43,654 nucleotides of DNA from Gemmatimonadota bacterium (GCA_016871855.1 VHBQ01000022.1:1-43654), one strand, 5' to 3'; counted from the first letter of the stretch, positions 27,615 through 36,045 are shown. Notes: a model not told the origin generated them from the letters alone. Program-made: numbers and translations.

Positions 27615-28484
27615 ATGCGCATCAGCCCCCACTTCATTGCTCTCGTTCTTCCGCTGGCGCTGGTCGCGCAGGATCCGCCGCGTCCGCAGCAGGCGCCGTC
27701 GCCACGCGCCGACAGCACGCGGATGGCCAACCGGCTGGACGCCGAGGGCCAGACGACGAAGGCGCGCGAGATCTTCGCCGCGCTCATCGCTGGCGCACCG
27801 ACGCCCGCCGCGCGTGCCGCGTCGCAGCGCGCGATGGCCATGTCGTACGCGTTCGACGGCGACTGCGCCAACACGGTGAAGTACGAAGAGATGGTGATCG
27901 CGTACCAGAAGACGCGCGAAGCCGAGGCGCCACAGGATGCCTTCTACCAGCAGGGGGAAATGGCGAACGAGGCGGCGCGGGTGTGCATCGATGCCGGCGA
28001 TCTGAACACGGCGGAGAAGTACTACCGGCTGGGATCGGAACTCGGCAACAGGGAGCCGGAGCCCCGCACGCATCCTAAGAGCCTCTGGGACTTCCGCCTT
28101 GAGCATGCCTTGGCGCGTTTGGCCGCGCGCCGTGGCGACAAGACGCTGGCCGCTCGTCACGTGGCCGCCGCCCGCCGGGCGCTGGACAGCGACACGGCGA
28201 TGGCCCGACAGCAGGAGCGCTTCTTCCCGTATCTCACGGGCTACGTGGCGCTCTACACGGGCGATCTCGCCACGGCCGAGGCGGATCTCACGAAGGCCAT
28301 CGCCACCCGCGGCAACGAGCGCGATCCCTTCTTCCACGCGCTGCTCGGGATGACGCATGAGAAGAAGGGCGACGCGGCGAAGGCGAAGGAGATGTACCAG
28401 AAGGCGTACGAGCTGGCCGGGAACGCCCACAACCCGCCGGCGGCGTTCACGCGCCCGTTCGCGCGCAAGAAGCTCGGGATGTAG
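27615..28484 (+). CDS. Exported TPR-like repeat protein
   Basis: 289 residues. Signal peptide about 1-19 (MRISPHFIALVLPLALVA), then Ala-rich helical repeats of TPR character: LDAEGQTTKAREIFAALIAG, CIDAGDLNTAEKYYRLGSELG, ALYTGDLATAEADLTKAIA and MTHEKKGDAAKAKEMYQKAYEL. No catalytic domain is visible; a scaffold or sensing role is likely in the periplasm. ATG 27615 is preferred to the GTG six bases earlier because CAGGAG lies 5 bp before it. It is the first gene of a run ending at 30790, and its stop is separated from the kinase start by only 2 bp. Confidence 0.82.
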   Translation: MRISPHFIALVLPLALVAQDPPRPQQAPSPRADSTRMANRLDAEGQTTKAREIFAALIAGAPTPAARAASQRAMAMSYAFDGDCANTVKYEEMVIAYQKTREAEAPQDAFYQQGEMANEAARVCIDAGDLNTAEKYYRLGSELGNREPEPRTHPKSLWDFRLEHALARLAARRGDKTLAARHVAAARRALDSDTAMARQQERFFPYLTGYVALYTGDLATAEADLTKAIATRGNERDPFFHALLGMTHEKKGDAAKAKEMYQKAYELAGNAHNPPAAFTRPFARKKLGM

Positions 28485-28486
28485 GG

Positions 28487-29872
28487 GTGGCGATCGACAC
28501 GGAAGGGTTGAGGCCGCGCCTTCAGGCGGCACTTGGTGACACCTTGGAAGTCGGCGAAGTCCTCGGCGTCGGGGGCTTCGCCGCCGTCTTTCGCGCGCGC
28601 GACCCGTTTCTCGAGCGCGACGTCGCCGTGAAGGTGCTCGACCCTTCACTGGCGCTGAGCGAGGAGCTTGAGGCGCAGTTCCTCGACGAGGCCCGCATCG
28701 TGGCGGGCGTGGAGCATCCGCACATCGTGCCACTCTACGATGCCGCGGCGAAGGGCGGGTTGCTCTATCTCGTGATGCGCCTGCTTCCGGGGCAGTCGCT
28801 GGCCGACCGGCTGTCGGCTGAAGGACGGCTCGCGCCGCCGGACGCCGCCCGCCTGGCGCACGAAGTAGGGATGGCGCTCGCCGCGGCGCATGACCGGGGC
28901 GTCGTGCACCGTGACATCAAGCCCGACAACATCCTGCTCGATGCCTCGGGTCACGCGACCGTCACGGACTTCGGCATCTCACGGGTGACCGGACGGCCGA
29001 GCGCCGAACGCGCCGGCACGACAAGCGGCACCCCAAGCCATATGAGTCCGGAGCAGGCTCTGGGCGAAGAGGTGGACGGCCGCAGCGACGTGTACTCGCT
29101 GGGCGTGGTGCTGTTCGAGATGCTGACCGGGAAGCTGCCCTTCGAGGGAAGGTCGCTCACCGAGCTGATGGCCAAGGTCATCTCCGCGCCGCCGCCGGCG
29201 GTATCCGAGCTCGCCCCAGAGACGCCGACGGCGCTTGTCGCGCTGGTGCGGCGAATGCTGTCGAAGGAGCGGGAGCAGCGACCTTCAGCGGCGGAGGTGG
29301 TGCAGTTGCTGTCCCAGGCGCGGGCGCCGGAAGCGCTGCTCACGCCACGGCAGGCCGCGTGGAAGAAGCGCCGGCGTCGGTTCGCGATGCTGGGGATCGG
29401 CGTCGGGAGCGCCGCCCTCGTGCTCTACGGCGTCTGGCGCGTGGCGGCGTTCGTCTGGCGCATCGCCATGGTCGATCCGGGACAGGAGCCGACGATCTTC
29501 ACCGATTCGGTGTACATGCCGGCGGCGCTGATCGCGGCGGCTCGCGAGGAAGGGTCGCTGCAGCCCGACGAGCCGGTGCTGCTGGTGTTCATCCCGGGCG
29601 GGCGCACCGAAGCGGACGCGACGATCTTCACCGACTCATTCGTCGTGCGGCGATCGCCGAAAGGAGCGAGACGCATCCTGCTGCGCGGCGCCGACCTCGG
29701 CGTGAACCGTGCCAAGCGGCCTGATGAAGCGAAACTCCGCGGGTACCTGATCGTGAGCCGCGGGAAGCAGCAGGCCGACACGCTCTATAACGACCTGGGC
29801 GGGCTCGACTTTGGCCGGCTGCTGCTGTCGCTGGCCACCAACCGGGAAAAACTGAGAGGCGAGAAACCGTGA
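28487..29872 (+). CDS. Membrane-anchored Ser/Thr protein kinase (PknB-like) with extracytoplasmic C-terminal domain
   Basis: 461 residues. The kinase domain (about 18-280) is complete: glycine loop LGVGGFAAVF, K49 (VAVKV), Glu in DEARIV, HRDIKPDN (D143, K145, N148), DFG 161-163, activation segment AGTTSGTPSHMSPE. A basic patch (KKRRRR, 293-298) precedes one transmembrane helix (about 299-325). The C-terminal about 135 residues lie outside the membrane, contain two TIFTDS-like segments (PTIFTDSVYMP and ATIFTDSFVVRR) and have no recognised PASTA or other standard sensor domain. The GTG start lies 2 bp after the TPR stop; the stop overlaps the DUF3224 start (GTGA). Confidence 0.94.
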   Translation: MAIDTEGLRPRLQAALGDTLEVGEVLGVGGFAAVFRARDPFLERDVAVKVLDPSLALSEELEAQFLDEARIVAGVEHPHIVPLYDAAAKGGLLYLVMRLLPGQSLADRLSAEGRLAPPDAARLAHEVGMALAAAHDRGVVHRDIKPDNILLDASGHATVTDFGISRVTGRPSAERAGTTSGTPSHMSPEQALGEEVDGRSDVYSLGVVLFEMLTGKLPFEGRSLTELMAKVISAPPPAVSELAPETPTALVALVRRMLSKEREQRPSAAEVVQLLSQARAPEALLTPRQAAWKKRRRRFAMLGIGVGSAALVLYGVWRVAAFVWRIAMVDPGQEPTIFTDSVYMPAALIAAAREEGSLQPDEPVLLVFIPGGRTEADATIFTDSFVVRRSPKGARRILLRGADLGVNRAKRPDEAKLRGYLIVSRGKQQADTLYNDLGGLDFGRLLLSLATNREKLRGEKP

Positions 29873-30279
29873 CCCACTATTCCATGACCGCGCGCGGCAG
29901 CTTCGAGGTCACGATGACGCCGCAGGCGAGCAACACGCACGACGGTGTCACCGAGTCGCGCGTCGCGCTGGACAAGCGCTACCACGGGCACCTGGAGGCG
30001 GCGGGGTCGGGGGCGATGCTGAGCACAACGACCGCCGTCAAAGGGTCGGCCGGGTACGTGGCGATGGAACGCGTGTCCGGCACGCTGCACGGCCGCGCGG
30101 GGAGCTTCGTGCTCCAGCACTCGGGGATCATGACCCGCGGCACGCCGCAGCTGATCGTGACGATCGTTCCTGACTCAGGCACCGGCGAGTTGGCCGGCAT
30201 CAGCGGAGAGTGCGGCATCACGGTCACGCCTTCGGGGCACACGTACGAGTTGCACTACACGCTGACCGGCGCGCGGTAG
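29869..30279 (+). CDS. DUF3224 domain-containing protein
   Basis: 136-residue protein that fits DUF3224 (allene-oxide-cyclase-barrel-like small proteins) over its whole length: ARGSFEVTMTPQ, SRVALDKRYHGHLEAAGSGAMLS, GYVAMERVSGTLHGRAGSFVLQHSG and SGTGELAGISGE are all characteristic. There is no signal peptide, so it is cytoplasmic. Biological function is unknown. GTG 29869 overlaps the kinase stop by 4 bp (GTGA), implying coupled translation. As a neighbour it may be a kinase substrate or partner, but that is inference only. Confidence 0.9.
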   Translation: MTHYSMTARGSFEVTMTPQASNTHDGVTESRVALDKRYHGHLEAAGSGAMLSTTTAVKGSAGYVAMERVSGTLHGRAGSFVLQHSGIMTRGTPQLIVTIVPDSGTGELAGISGECGITVTPSGHTYELHYTLTGAR

Positions 30280-30301
30280 CCGCGCGGCCGCGGGGCCCAC
30301 T

Positions 30302-30790
30302 ATGCGATTCATTCTTCGGCAGAAGCTGTTGGCGTGGGGCAATGACTTCGTCGTGCGCGACGAGGCCGGCAACGATGCCTTTGTCGTGGACGGCCGCGCC
30401 ATCAGTCTCGGCAACAAGGCCTCGTTCCAGGACACAGCCGGCAACGAGCTGGCCTTCATCAGCCAGAAGTTCCTGTCGCTGGTTCCGGTCTACGAGATCT
30501 TCATCGGCGGCGTGCTGGCCGCCGTGGTGCGGAAGGACGTGTTCAAGCTGTTCCACCACACGTTCAGCGTGGACGTGCCCGGTCCGGACGATCTGACCGC
30601 CGAAGGCGATCTCACACAGCACGAGTATGCGTTCCGACGCGGCACGCAGCCGGTGGCGCACGTGTCGAAGAAGTGGTTCACGCTTGCCGACACCTACGGA
30701 GTGGATGTCGGCGAGGGTGAGGATGCGGTGCTGATCCTCGCTTGCGCGGTCGTCATCGACCTGGTCTGCCACGACCAGCGGCGGCGGTAG
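30302..30790 (+). CDS. LURP-one-related (tubby-like fold) protein
   Basis: 162-residue LURP-one-related/YxjI family protein, a 12-stranded tubby-like barrel. Typical features are MRFILRQKLLAWGNDFVVRDEAGNDAFVVDG, LSLVPVYEIFIGG, and AHVSKKWFTLADTYGVDV, with a C-terminal hydrophobic helix (ILACAVVIDLVCHD). Tubby-like folds often bind phosphoinositides or act as membrane-tethered scramblase-related modules; in bacteria the role is unknown. It follows DUF3224 by 22 bp on the same strand and appears to be the last gene of the TPR-kinase operon. Confidence 0.9.
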   Translation: MRFILRQKLLAWGNDFVVRDEAGNDAFVVDGRAISLGNKASFQDTAGNELAFISQKFLSLVPVYEIFIGGVLAAVVRKDVFKLFHHTFSVDVPGPDDLTAEGDLTQHEYAFRRGTQPVAHVSKKWFTLADTYGVDVGEGEDAVLILACAVVIDLVCHDQRRR

Positions 30791-30814
30791 TCGTTCGCGA
30801 CGTCGTTGCGCGAC

Positions 30815-30836
30815 TCGCCGCCGCGTCGGGCGGCGA
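30815..30836. terminator. Hairpin between convergent genes (possible terminator)
   Basis: TCGCCGCC (30815-30822) and GGCGGCGA (30829-30836) form an 8-bp stem with a 6-base loop between the LURP-one gene (ends 30790) and the convergent DUF2177 gene (ends 30851). No T-run follows, so it is only a candidate. Confidence 0.4.
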
Positions 30837-30850
30837 CCGCAAGACGCGCG

Positions 30851-31264
30851 CTAGCCTGCCTGCATCCAGCGCCCGACGGCGGCGGTAAGGCCAGCCACCG
30901 ACCCCGTGAGCACCGTCCCCCAGATGAGGTCCACGACGGCGCCCTTGACCGGGAAGTCCTTGAGCAGGGCGAGCGACGTCAGGTCGAAGGCAGCGTACGC
31001 GGCGAGCCCGAACAGCGCGCCCAGCGCCACGGCATAGCCCACCGACTCGCGTTCAAGCGCGGGCTTCACGCAGAGCACGACGATCGCGGCCACGTAGATG
31101 AGATAGAACAGGATGGCGGGCCCCCACTGCACGTCGGGGCGCAGCAGGTGTCCCATCTGCTCAGCGTAGAACTTCTTCGCGACCACGCCGAGCCAGGTCA
31201 GGTCGATGGCGAAGAAGATGACAATGGCGGCGGCGTAGAGCTTGAGGAACTGAACGGCGGGCAT
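30851..31264 (-). CDS. DUF2177 family integral membrane protein
   Basis: 137 residues with four predicted hydrophobic segments (about 8-27, 47-66, 77-95, 105-130). It matches DUF2177: LKLYAAAIVIFFAIDLTWLGVVAKKFYAEQMGHLL at the start, then WGPAILFYLIYVAAIVV and DLTSLALLKDFPVKGAVVDLIWGTVL. No function is established for the family. It is divergent from the SGNH hydrolase; the 92-bp gap between them contains the candidate promoter at 31340. Confidence 0.92.
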   Translation of the reverse strand: MPAVQFLKLYAAAIVIFFAIDLTWLGVVAKKFYAEQMGHLLRPDVQWGPAILFYLIYVAAIVVLCVKPALERESVGYAVALGALFGLAAYAAFDLTSLALLKDFPVKGAVVDLIWGTVLTGSVAGLTAAVGRWMQAG

Positions 31265-31339
31265 TGGCAGGTGTCCGTTGAGGTACCGAGCTAAACATTC
31301 GCCGCAAGACAGATGTTCCCACTGCGGTGTGCGGTGCGG

Positions 31340-31345
31340 TATATT
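31340..31345 (+). promoter_or_regulatory. Candidate -10 box for a leaderless SGNH hydrolase transcript
   Basis: TATATT at 31340-31345 lies only 11 bp before the ATG at 31357, with a loose TTCCCA 18 bp upstream (31316-31321). If it is a -10 box, transcription would start at or next to the ATG, giving a leaderless mRNA; consistent with this, there is no Shine-Dalgarno sequence. Confidence 0.35.
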
Positions 31346-31356
31346 CTCGGACCCGA

Positions 31357-32154
31357 ATGACCAGCCCCTCCCCCCGACACTTCGCCCGCTACGTCGCCCT
31401 CGGCGACAGTTCCACCGAAGGGCTCGACGATCCGGACGGCCGCGGCGGTTATCGCGGCTGGGCGAATCGCCTGGCCGCGCACGTCGCGGCGGCCCAGCCG
31501 GGCGGCCTGCTGTACGCGAACCTCGCGGTGCGTGGGCGGAAGACGCGCGACGTGCGGCGCGAGCAGCTCGCCCCCGCGCTGGGGATGCACCCGGACCTGG
31601 TGACCGTCTTCTCGGGGGTCAACGACATCGCCCGACGAAACTGCGACGTCACCGCGGTGGCGCGCGAGATGGAGCGCATGTTCGCGGCCTTCACCGACAC
31701 CGGGGCCACGGTGCTCACCATCACGATGCCCGACCTCAGCGACGTCACGCCGGTCGCGCGGCTGCTGCGCGATCGGCTGCTGAGACTCAACGAGAGAGTC
31801 CGCGAGGCATGCGCGCGCACTGGCGCAACCTGCGTGGATCTGGCGCGGGCGCCGGTGACGGGCGACCTTCGCTTGTGGAGTGACGACCGCCTGCACGCGA
31901 ACAGCGAAGGTCACGCGCGCATCGCCGCCGCGCTCGCGCACGCGCTCGGGCTTCCCGGGCACGATGGATCATGGGCCGAGCCGCTTCCGGCCGCTCCCGC
32001 GTCCTCAATCGTGTCCCGACTGAGCACCGAGGTGCGGTGGACCGGCGAGCACCTGGTGCCGTGGCTGTGGCGGCATGCGCGCGGCGTCTCGTCGGGCGAC
32101 GGTCGGACGGCCAAACGGCCAACGCTCGAGTCGGTGAGCGAGGACAACGTGTGA
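31357..32154 (+). CDS. SGNH/GDSL hydrolase family protein
   Basis: 265-residue SGNH-hydrolase. Block I is VALGDSSTEG (S18 nucleophile), block II the Gly region near NLAVRGRKT, block III SGVNDI (oxyanion Asn), block V SDDRLHANSEGH with catalytic Asp and His, so the catalytic set is complete. The family covers esterases, lipases and acetylhydrolases. No signal peptide is seen. The C-terminal about 60 residues after HALGLPGHD are an extra, probably disordered or amphipathic tail. No Shine-Dalgarno precedes the ATG; see the candidate promoter at 31340. Confidence 0.9.
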   Translation: MTSPSPRHFARYVALGDSSTEGLDDPDGRGGYRGWANRLAAHVAAAQPGGLLYANLAVRGRKTRDVRREQLAPALGMHPDLVTVFSGVNDIARRNCDVTAVAREMERMFAAFTDTGATVLTITMPDLSDVTPVARLLRDRLLRLNERVREACARTGATCVDLARAPVTGDLRLWSDDRLHANSEGHARIAAALAHALGLPGHDGSWAEPLPAAPASSIVSRLSTEVRWTGEHLVPWLWRHARGVSSGDGRTAKRPTLESVSEDNV

Positions 32155-32246
32155 TGCGGTAGGGAGGGGGCGTGGCGCGTCATCCCGTGCGGGACCCCCA
32201 AGACGAACAGCGCGTGCGCGACCGGTCGAGCATCGCGGACTGAGCC

Positions 32247-32735
32247 ATGCGTCAGCTCCCGCTCTCGCTCCGCGCCCTGCTGGCAACCGCGATTCCCGTC
32301 ACGGTGGCGGGAGTGGTGCCGTGGCTGATGCTGGGCGGCGCACTGCCGCGCGTGCCTGCGTGGCGCTACGGGCTGCTCGTGCCCATGTTGGGCGGACTCG
32401 CGCTCGCCCTGTGGGGCATCGTGCTCTTCGCGACGCGCGGCCGCGGCACGCTGGCCCCAGTGAGTCCACCCACGCAGTTCGTCGCATGCGGCCCGTACCG
32501 TTTCACGCGCAACCCGATGTACGTCGGCGTCACATGCTGGCTGCTTGGCTTGGCGATGTTCACCGGCGCACGCGCCCTGCTCTGGTACGCCGTCCTCGTG
32601 CCCGTCGGCTTTCACATGTTCGTTCGCTTCGTCGAGGAACCAAAGCTGCGCCGCCGCTTTGGCGCGGAATACGAGGCGTACACGCAGCGCGTCCCGCGCT
32701 GGCTGGGACGCCGGCGCGGGACGCGCGAGGCCTAG
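32247..32735 (+). CDS. Isoprenylcysteine carboxyl methyltransferase-like membrane protein
   Basis: 162-residue integral membrane protein of the ICMT/phospholipid methyltransferase superfamily. Hydrophobic segments lie at about 11-30, 42-62 and 90-120. The C-terminal SAM-binding signature is clear: GPYRFTRNPMYVGV followed by FVRFVEEPKLRRRFGAEYEAYTQRVPRW, matching the RHPxYxG and EExxLxxxFGxxYxxYxxxVPR patterns. Bacterial members methylate small molecules or lipids, not prenylated proteins as a rule; the substrate is unknown. It ends 6 bp before the convergent amidohydrolase gene. Confidence 0.9.
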   Translation: MRQLPLSLRALLATAIPVTVAGVVPWLMLGGALPRVPAWRYGLLVPMLGGLALALWGIVLFATRGRGTLAPVSPPTQFVACGPYRFTRNPMYVGVTCWLLGLAMFTGARALLWYAVLVPVGFHMFVRFVEEPKLRRRFGAEYEAYTQRVPRWLGRRRGTREA

Positions 32736-32741
32736 CAGCGA

Positions 32742-34715
32742 CTACGGATCGAAGTGCGCGCCGCAGCCGTCGAGGCCATCAGCCGCGCCGGTGTTGCGCA
32801 CCGCGCTGCGGGCGTTCACCGCGGCCATCAGGTCGCTCACCTTGTAGTATCGCCCGCCGCGGATCACCACCTCGAGTTTCTGCAGGTCGCTGATCTTCTC
32901 AAGCGGATTGCCGTTGACGACCAGCAGGTCGGCCACCTTCCCCTCGCGAATGCTGCCGTACTGCGCGTCGTCCTTCATGAAGCGCGCCGCATCAATGGTC
33001 GCGATCTGGAGGATCTTCGCGCGGGGGATGCCGGCGCGTTCGTACATCTCCAGCTCGCGGCGATAGGTCGCGCCCGCGGCGTTATCGGTGCCGGCCACCA
33101 GCGGCACGCCGGCCGCGTACAGGCGGCGGATCAGCTTCATGTACGCCGAGTCCGCCTTCTCTTGATTCCCCGAGCCGCCGGCGCCCACCACCGACGCGCC
33201 GCCGCCAATCCAGAGGTTGAACGTGCCGTCCACCACGGTGCGGCGTTGCGCCAGGAACTCAATGAGCGACGTCATCGCCGGCGAGTCCACATCGAACGTG
33301 GGAGCCACCGCGGTTGCCACCTGCGAGTAGGCGCGCATCTGCGGCAGGTACAGCGAATCCGGAAAGAAGTTCGAGAAGAAGAACGCCGCGTGCTGGATCT
33401 CGTCGTAGCCAAGGGCCACGGCCGCCTGCATGGACATGCCGCGCGGAATGTGCCCGCTCAGGATCATGCCACGCTTGCGCGCTTCGGTGGCGATCACCGG
33501 GACCAAGTCCGGGTGCGTGATGTTGTACAGCTTGATCTGCCGGTACCCGAGCGAGTCGTAGCGCGCCACCCACGCGCGCGCCTCCGCCTCGGTGGACACC
33601 AGCACCTCCGTGGGGCCGGCCCACGCGAGCGGCCCCTCCATAAAGCCGCCGAGGATAATGCGCGGCGAGGCGAGCTTGCCCGCGCGCTCGCGGTCGCGCT
33701 GGGAGACGGCGACGTCGATGTCTGACGCGAGATCGCGCGCAGTGGTGAGTCCCTGGGCCAGCTGCATCGCGCCGAAGACGGACTGACTGGCCACTTGCAG
33801 GTGCGTGTGCATCTCCCACATGCCGGGCATGATGGTCTTGCCCGTGGCGTCGATGACCGTCGCGTCCGCCGACACGGCGGCGGTCGCGTCCGGCCCGACG
33901 CTCACAATGCGGTCGCCGCGCACCACCACGGTCTGACTCGGCACCATCACGCCGCGTTCGCTGTCGAAGAGACTGCCGTTGCGGATCACGAGGTCGCCGC
34001 GCAGGGGCGTCACCACCCGCTTGGCGACCGCCTCCCCCACCGCGTTGCGCCACTTCAACTCGATGGCGCGAAACGACGGAAGGAGCGGGCGCAGATCGGG
34101 ACGCACCGTGATGAACCACTGCACATCGGTGGCGAGCAGTTGTCCGCGCTCGTCCAGCCAGACGCCGGTCGGAGTCGGGGCTCCGTTGCGATAGACCATC
34201 ACGAGGCGCGCGCGCTGGCGGCGGCTGCCAAGCCGCAGGGTCGTGTCGGCGATCACTTCGGCGCGCGCGGATCCCGTGCCCATGACCGATGCCGCGCGAC
34301 TCGGTTGCGCCAGGAGGAAGCGCGCGAGGGCCGCCTGCTCCCACGGCGTGCCGCCGCGCGCTCCGACATACGACGTCGGGTTGCGTTTCACGGCCATGCG
34401 TCGCGGGCTGCCGGGGGTGCCGTACCAGACCGAGTCGGCGCCCACCTCGAAGCCGTCCGTGGGCGTCCCTGCGGTGCCGTCGGCAAGCACGGGGCGTTGC
34501 TCCCCGCTGACTGGCTCGCCGTTGGCGTTCAGCCGGTAGCGCATCTCCACGCGCGTGCCGCGGTTCCGGTCGGTGAAGACCCAACGGACGATCGCCGAAT
34601 CGGCCGTGCGCACCACCACCAAGTCGCCCGCCTCGCGGCCGTGATTGGAGACGATCCAGCGCGTGGAGTCGGTGGGAAGGAGCGCGCCGGCGAGCGCGAG
34701 CAGAGGGAGCAGCAT
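32742..34715 (-). CDS. Exported amidohydrolase family protein with long N-terminal domain
   Basis: 657 residues. Signal peptide about 1-13. Residues 20-235 form an N-terminal beta-rich region found in some exported amidohydrolases. The metal-dependent hydrolase domain spans about 240-640: entry GKTIMPGMWEMHTHLQ (H303, H305), candidate carboxylated K395 (QIKLYNI), H422 (SGHIPRG), H442 (IQHAAFF) and D544 (AGTDNAAG), a full binuclear set. Relatives include imidazolonepropionase-like and Xaa-Pro/Xaa-Arg dipeptidase-like enzymes. ATG 34715 is chosen over an earlier in-frame start because it begins the signal peptide directly. It is divergent from ridA. Confidence 0.9.
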   Translation of the reverse strand: MLLPLLALAGALLPTDSTRWIVSNHGREAGDLVVVRTADSAIVRWVFTDRNRGTRVEMRYRLNANGEPVSGEQRPVLADGTAGTPTDGFEVGADSVWYGTPGSPRRMAVKRNPTSYVGARGGTPWEQAALARFLLAQPSRAASVMGTGSARAEVIADTTLRLGSRRQRARLVMVYRNGAPTPTGVWLDERGQLLATDVQWFITVRPDLRPLLPSFRAIELKWRNAVGEAVAKRVVTPLRGDLVIRNGSLFDSERGVMVPSQTVVVRGDRIVSVGPDATAAVSADATVIDATGKTIMPGMWEMHTHLQVASQSVFGAMQLAQGLTTARDLASDIDVAVSQRDRERAGKLASPRIILGGFMEGPLAWAGPTEVLVSTEAEARAWVARYDSLGYRQIKLYNITHPDLVPVIATEARKRGMILSGHIPRGMSMQAAVALGYDEIQHAAFFFSNFFPDSLYLPQMRAYSQVATAVAPTFDVDSPAMTSLIEFLAQRRTVVDGTFNLWIGGGASVVGAGGSGNQEKADSAYMKLIRRLYAAGVPLVAGTDNAAGATYRRELEMYERAGIPRAKILQIATIDAARFMKDDAQYGSIREGKVADLLVVNGNPLEKISDLQKLEVVIRGGRYYKVSDLMAAVNARSAVRNTGAADGLDGCGAHFDP

Positions 34716-34754
34716 AGGGGGTCCTGTTGGAGGGCGACGAGCGCCTGAATAATG

Positions 34755-34778
34755 CCTGCGCCGCGGCAGCGGCGCAGG
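34755..34778. promoter_or_regulatory. Hairpin in the amidohydrolase/ridA divergent region
   Basis: CCTGCGCCG (34755-34763) and CGGCGCAGG (34770-34778) form a perfect 9-bp stem with a 6-base loop, 40 bp from the amidohydrolase start and 68 bp from ridA. It could be a leader structure for either gene or a binding site; nothing more can be said. Confidence 0.35.
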
Positions 34779-34846
34779 GGTGGGCTGGCGCGAAAGCCGC
34801 ACGGCGCCGAAAATCCCCGGATCCCGTTCCTCGTCCGTGAGCCCGC

Positions 34847-35257
34847 ATGAGCCGCAAGCTGATCAGCACTGAGTCGACGTTCGAGAAGGCCATCGGCTAC
34901 TCCCGCGCCGTCGTCGACGGCCGCTGGGTCTTCGTCTCCGGCACGACCGGATTCGATTACAACACCATGACCATCAGCGATGACGTCGTGGTGCAAGCCG
35001 ATCGCTGCCTCCAAAACATCCAGCGGGCGCTGGCCGACGCCAAATGCCGGCTCACCGACGTGGTGCGCGTCACGTACATCCTGCCCGACCGCGACGACTT
35101 TCCCAAGACGTGGCCGGTGCTCCAGCGCTACCTCGGCAACATCCGCCCGGCCGCCACGATGCTCGTCGCCGGCCTGTCGGACCCGCGGATGAAGATCGAG
35201 ATCGAGGTCACGGCCCGGCGGCAGAAGCGGGCCAAGAACGGCAAGTCAGAAGAGTAG
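34847..35257 (+). CDS. RidA family protein (YjgF/YER057c/UK114)
   Basis: 136-residue Rid-superfamily protein. RidA hydrolyses reactive enamine/imine intermediates of PLP enzymes, protecting targets such as other PLP enzymes in the cytoplasm. The active-site Arg is R100 in NIRPAATMLVAGLSDPRMKIEIEVTA (R105 in canonical RidA), with E120 nearby; both are kept, so deaminase activity is expected or at least possible. It has an unusual start (KLISTESTFEKAIGYSRAVVDGRW) that places it in a RidA-like subfamily. It lies close to two PLP-linked genes (class III aminotransferase, DDAH) and is convergent with the latter, with 14 bp between stops. Confidence 0.92.
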   Translation: MSRKLISTESTFEKAIGYSRAVVDGRWVFVSGTTGFDYNTMTISDDVVVQADRCLQNIQRALADAKCRLTDVVRVTYILPDRDDFPKTWPVLQRYLGNIRPAATMLVAGLSDPRMKIEIEVTARRQKRAKNGKSEE

Positions 35258-35271
35258 CGGCCGCCCCGCGG

Positions 35272-36045
35272 CTAGCCGCGCAGGAGCAGCGAACAGCAGG
35301 TCACCGCTCCCTCGGCCTTCGCCAACTCGGAGACGTCCACCGTGTGCACCACGGCGCTGTGCGCCTCCAGGCGCTGCCGCGTGCGTGCGTACGCGGAACT
35401 GGCGACCAACACGGATCCGACCCGCAGAACGTTCGCGGCCATCGGTTCCTGCTCGTCCACGGTGATCACGCGATACGCCCGGAAGACGGCGGAGTCGACC
35501 CACGCCGGATTGATCAACACGGTATCGTCGCTGACCGCGGTGACGGCCGTCTTCAGGTGCAGGCAGCCGGACACCGCGATGCCGTGCACGACATACCCGT
35601 GCGGTTCCGTCGCGGCGCGCAGCTGCGCGATGCCGTCTTCGTTCGTGCGCCCCGACCGCCCCACAAAGATCGTGCGTCCCATGACGAGCACATCGCCGCC
35701 GTCGAGTGTCGCCGGCGCCTTCAACCGAACGAGCGGACGCTCGGGCGCGAGCGCTGACGCCACGGCGGTAACCTCCGCACGACGGGCCTTCGCCCCCGGA
35801 CGCGTGATGACCGCCAGCTCGTCGAGCACGACCGCGGTGTCCTCGATGAAGACGGCATCGGGGTGCTCCGGCGCTGGCGCCACGCGCCGCAGTTCGCAGC
35901 CGAGCGAGACCAGCAGACGCTCATAGCCGCGATGCTGCGCGCGCGCGACGTCCACGCGAATGGGCGCGCGCGGCACGTGCGTCAGTTCGCAGGCCGCCAA
36001 GGTCGGCGACACGTCGCGTGTGAAAGCGATCAAATGAACGGTCAT
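35272..36045 (-). CDS. Dimethylargininase (DDAH)-like amidinohydrolase
   Basis: 257-residue protein of the guanidino-group-modifying superfamily, most like N(omega),N(omega)-dimethylarginine dimethylaminohydrolase, which makes citrulline and dimethylamine from methylated arginines. Features: HPDAVFIEDTAVV (substrate Asp/Glu), ATLDGGDVLVMG, catalytic H163 in GCLHLKTAV, and near the C-terminus EGAVTCCSLLL, where C250 (or C251) is the nucleophile. The tandem CC resembles animal DDAH more than Pseudomonas DDAH. ATG 36045 is used; a TTG 12 bases upstream is possible. Citrulline produced could feed ArgG, encoded at 10033. Confidence 0.9.
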   Translation of the reverse strand: MTVHLIAFTRDVSPTLAACELTHVPRAPIRVDVARAQHRGYERLLVSLGCELRRVAPAPEHPDAVFIEDTAVVLDELAVITRPGAKARRAEVTAVASALAPERPLVRLKAPATLDGGDVLVMGRTIFVGRSGRTNEDGIAQLRAATEPHGYVVHGIAVSGCLHLKTAVTAVSDDTVLINPAWVDSAVFRAYRVITVDEQEPMAANVLRVGSVLVASSAYARTRQRLEAHSAVVHTVDVSELAKAEGAVTCCSLLLRG

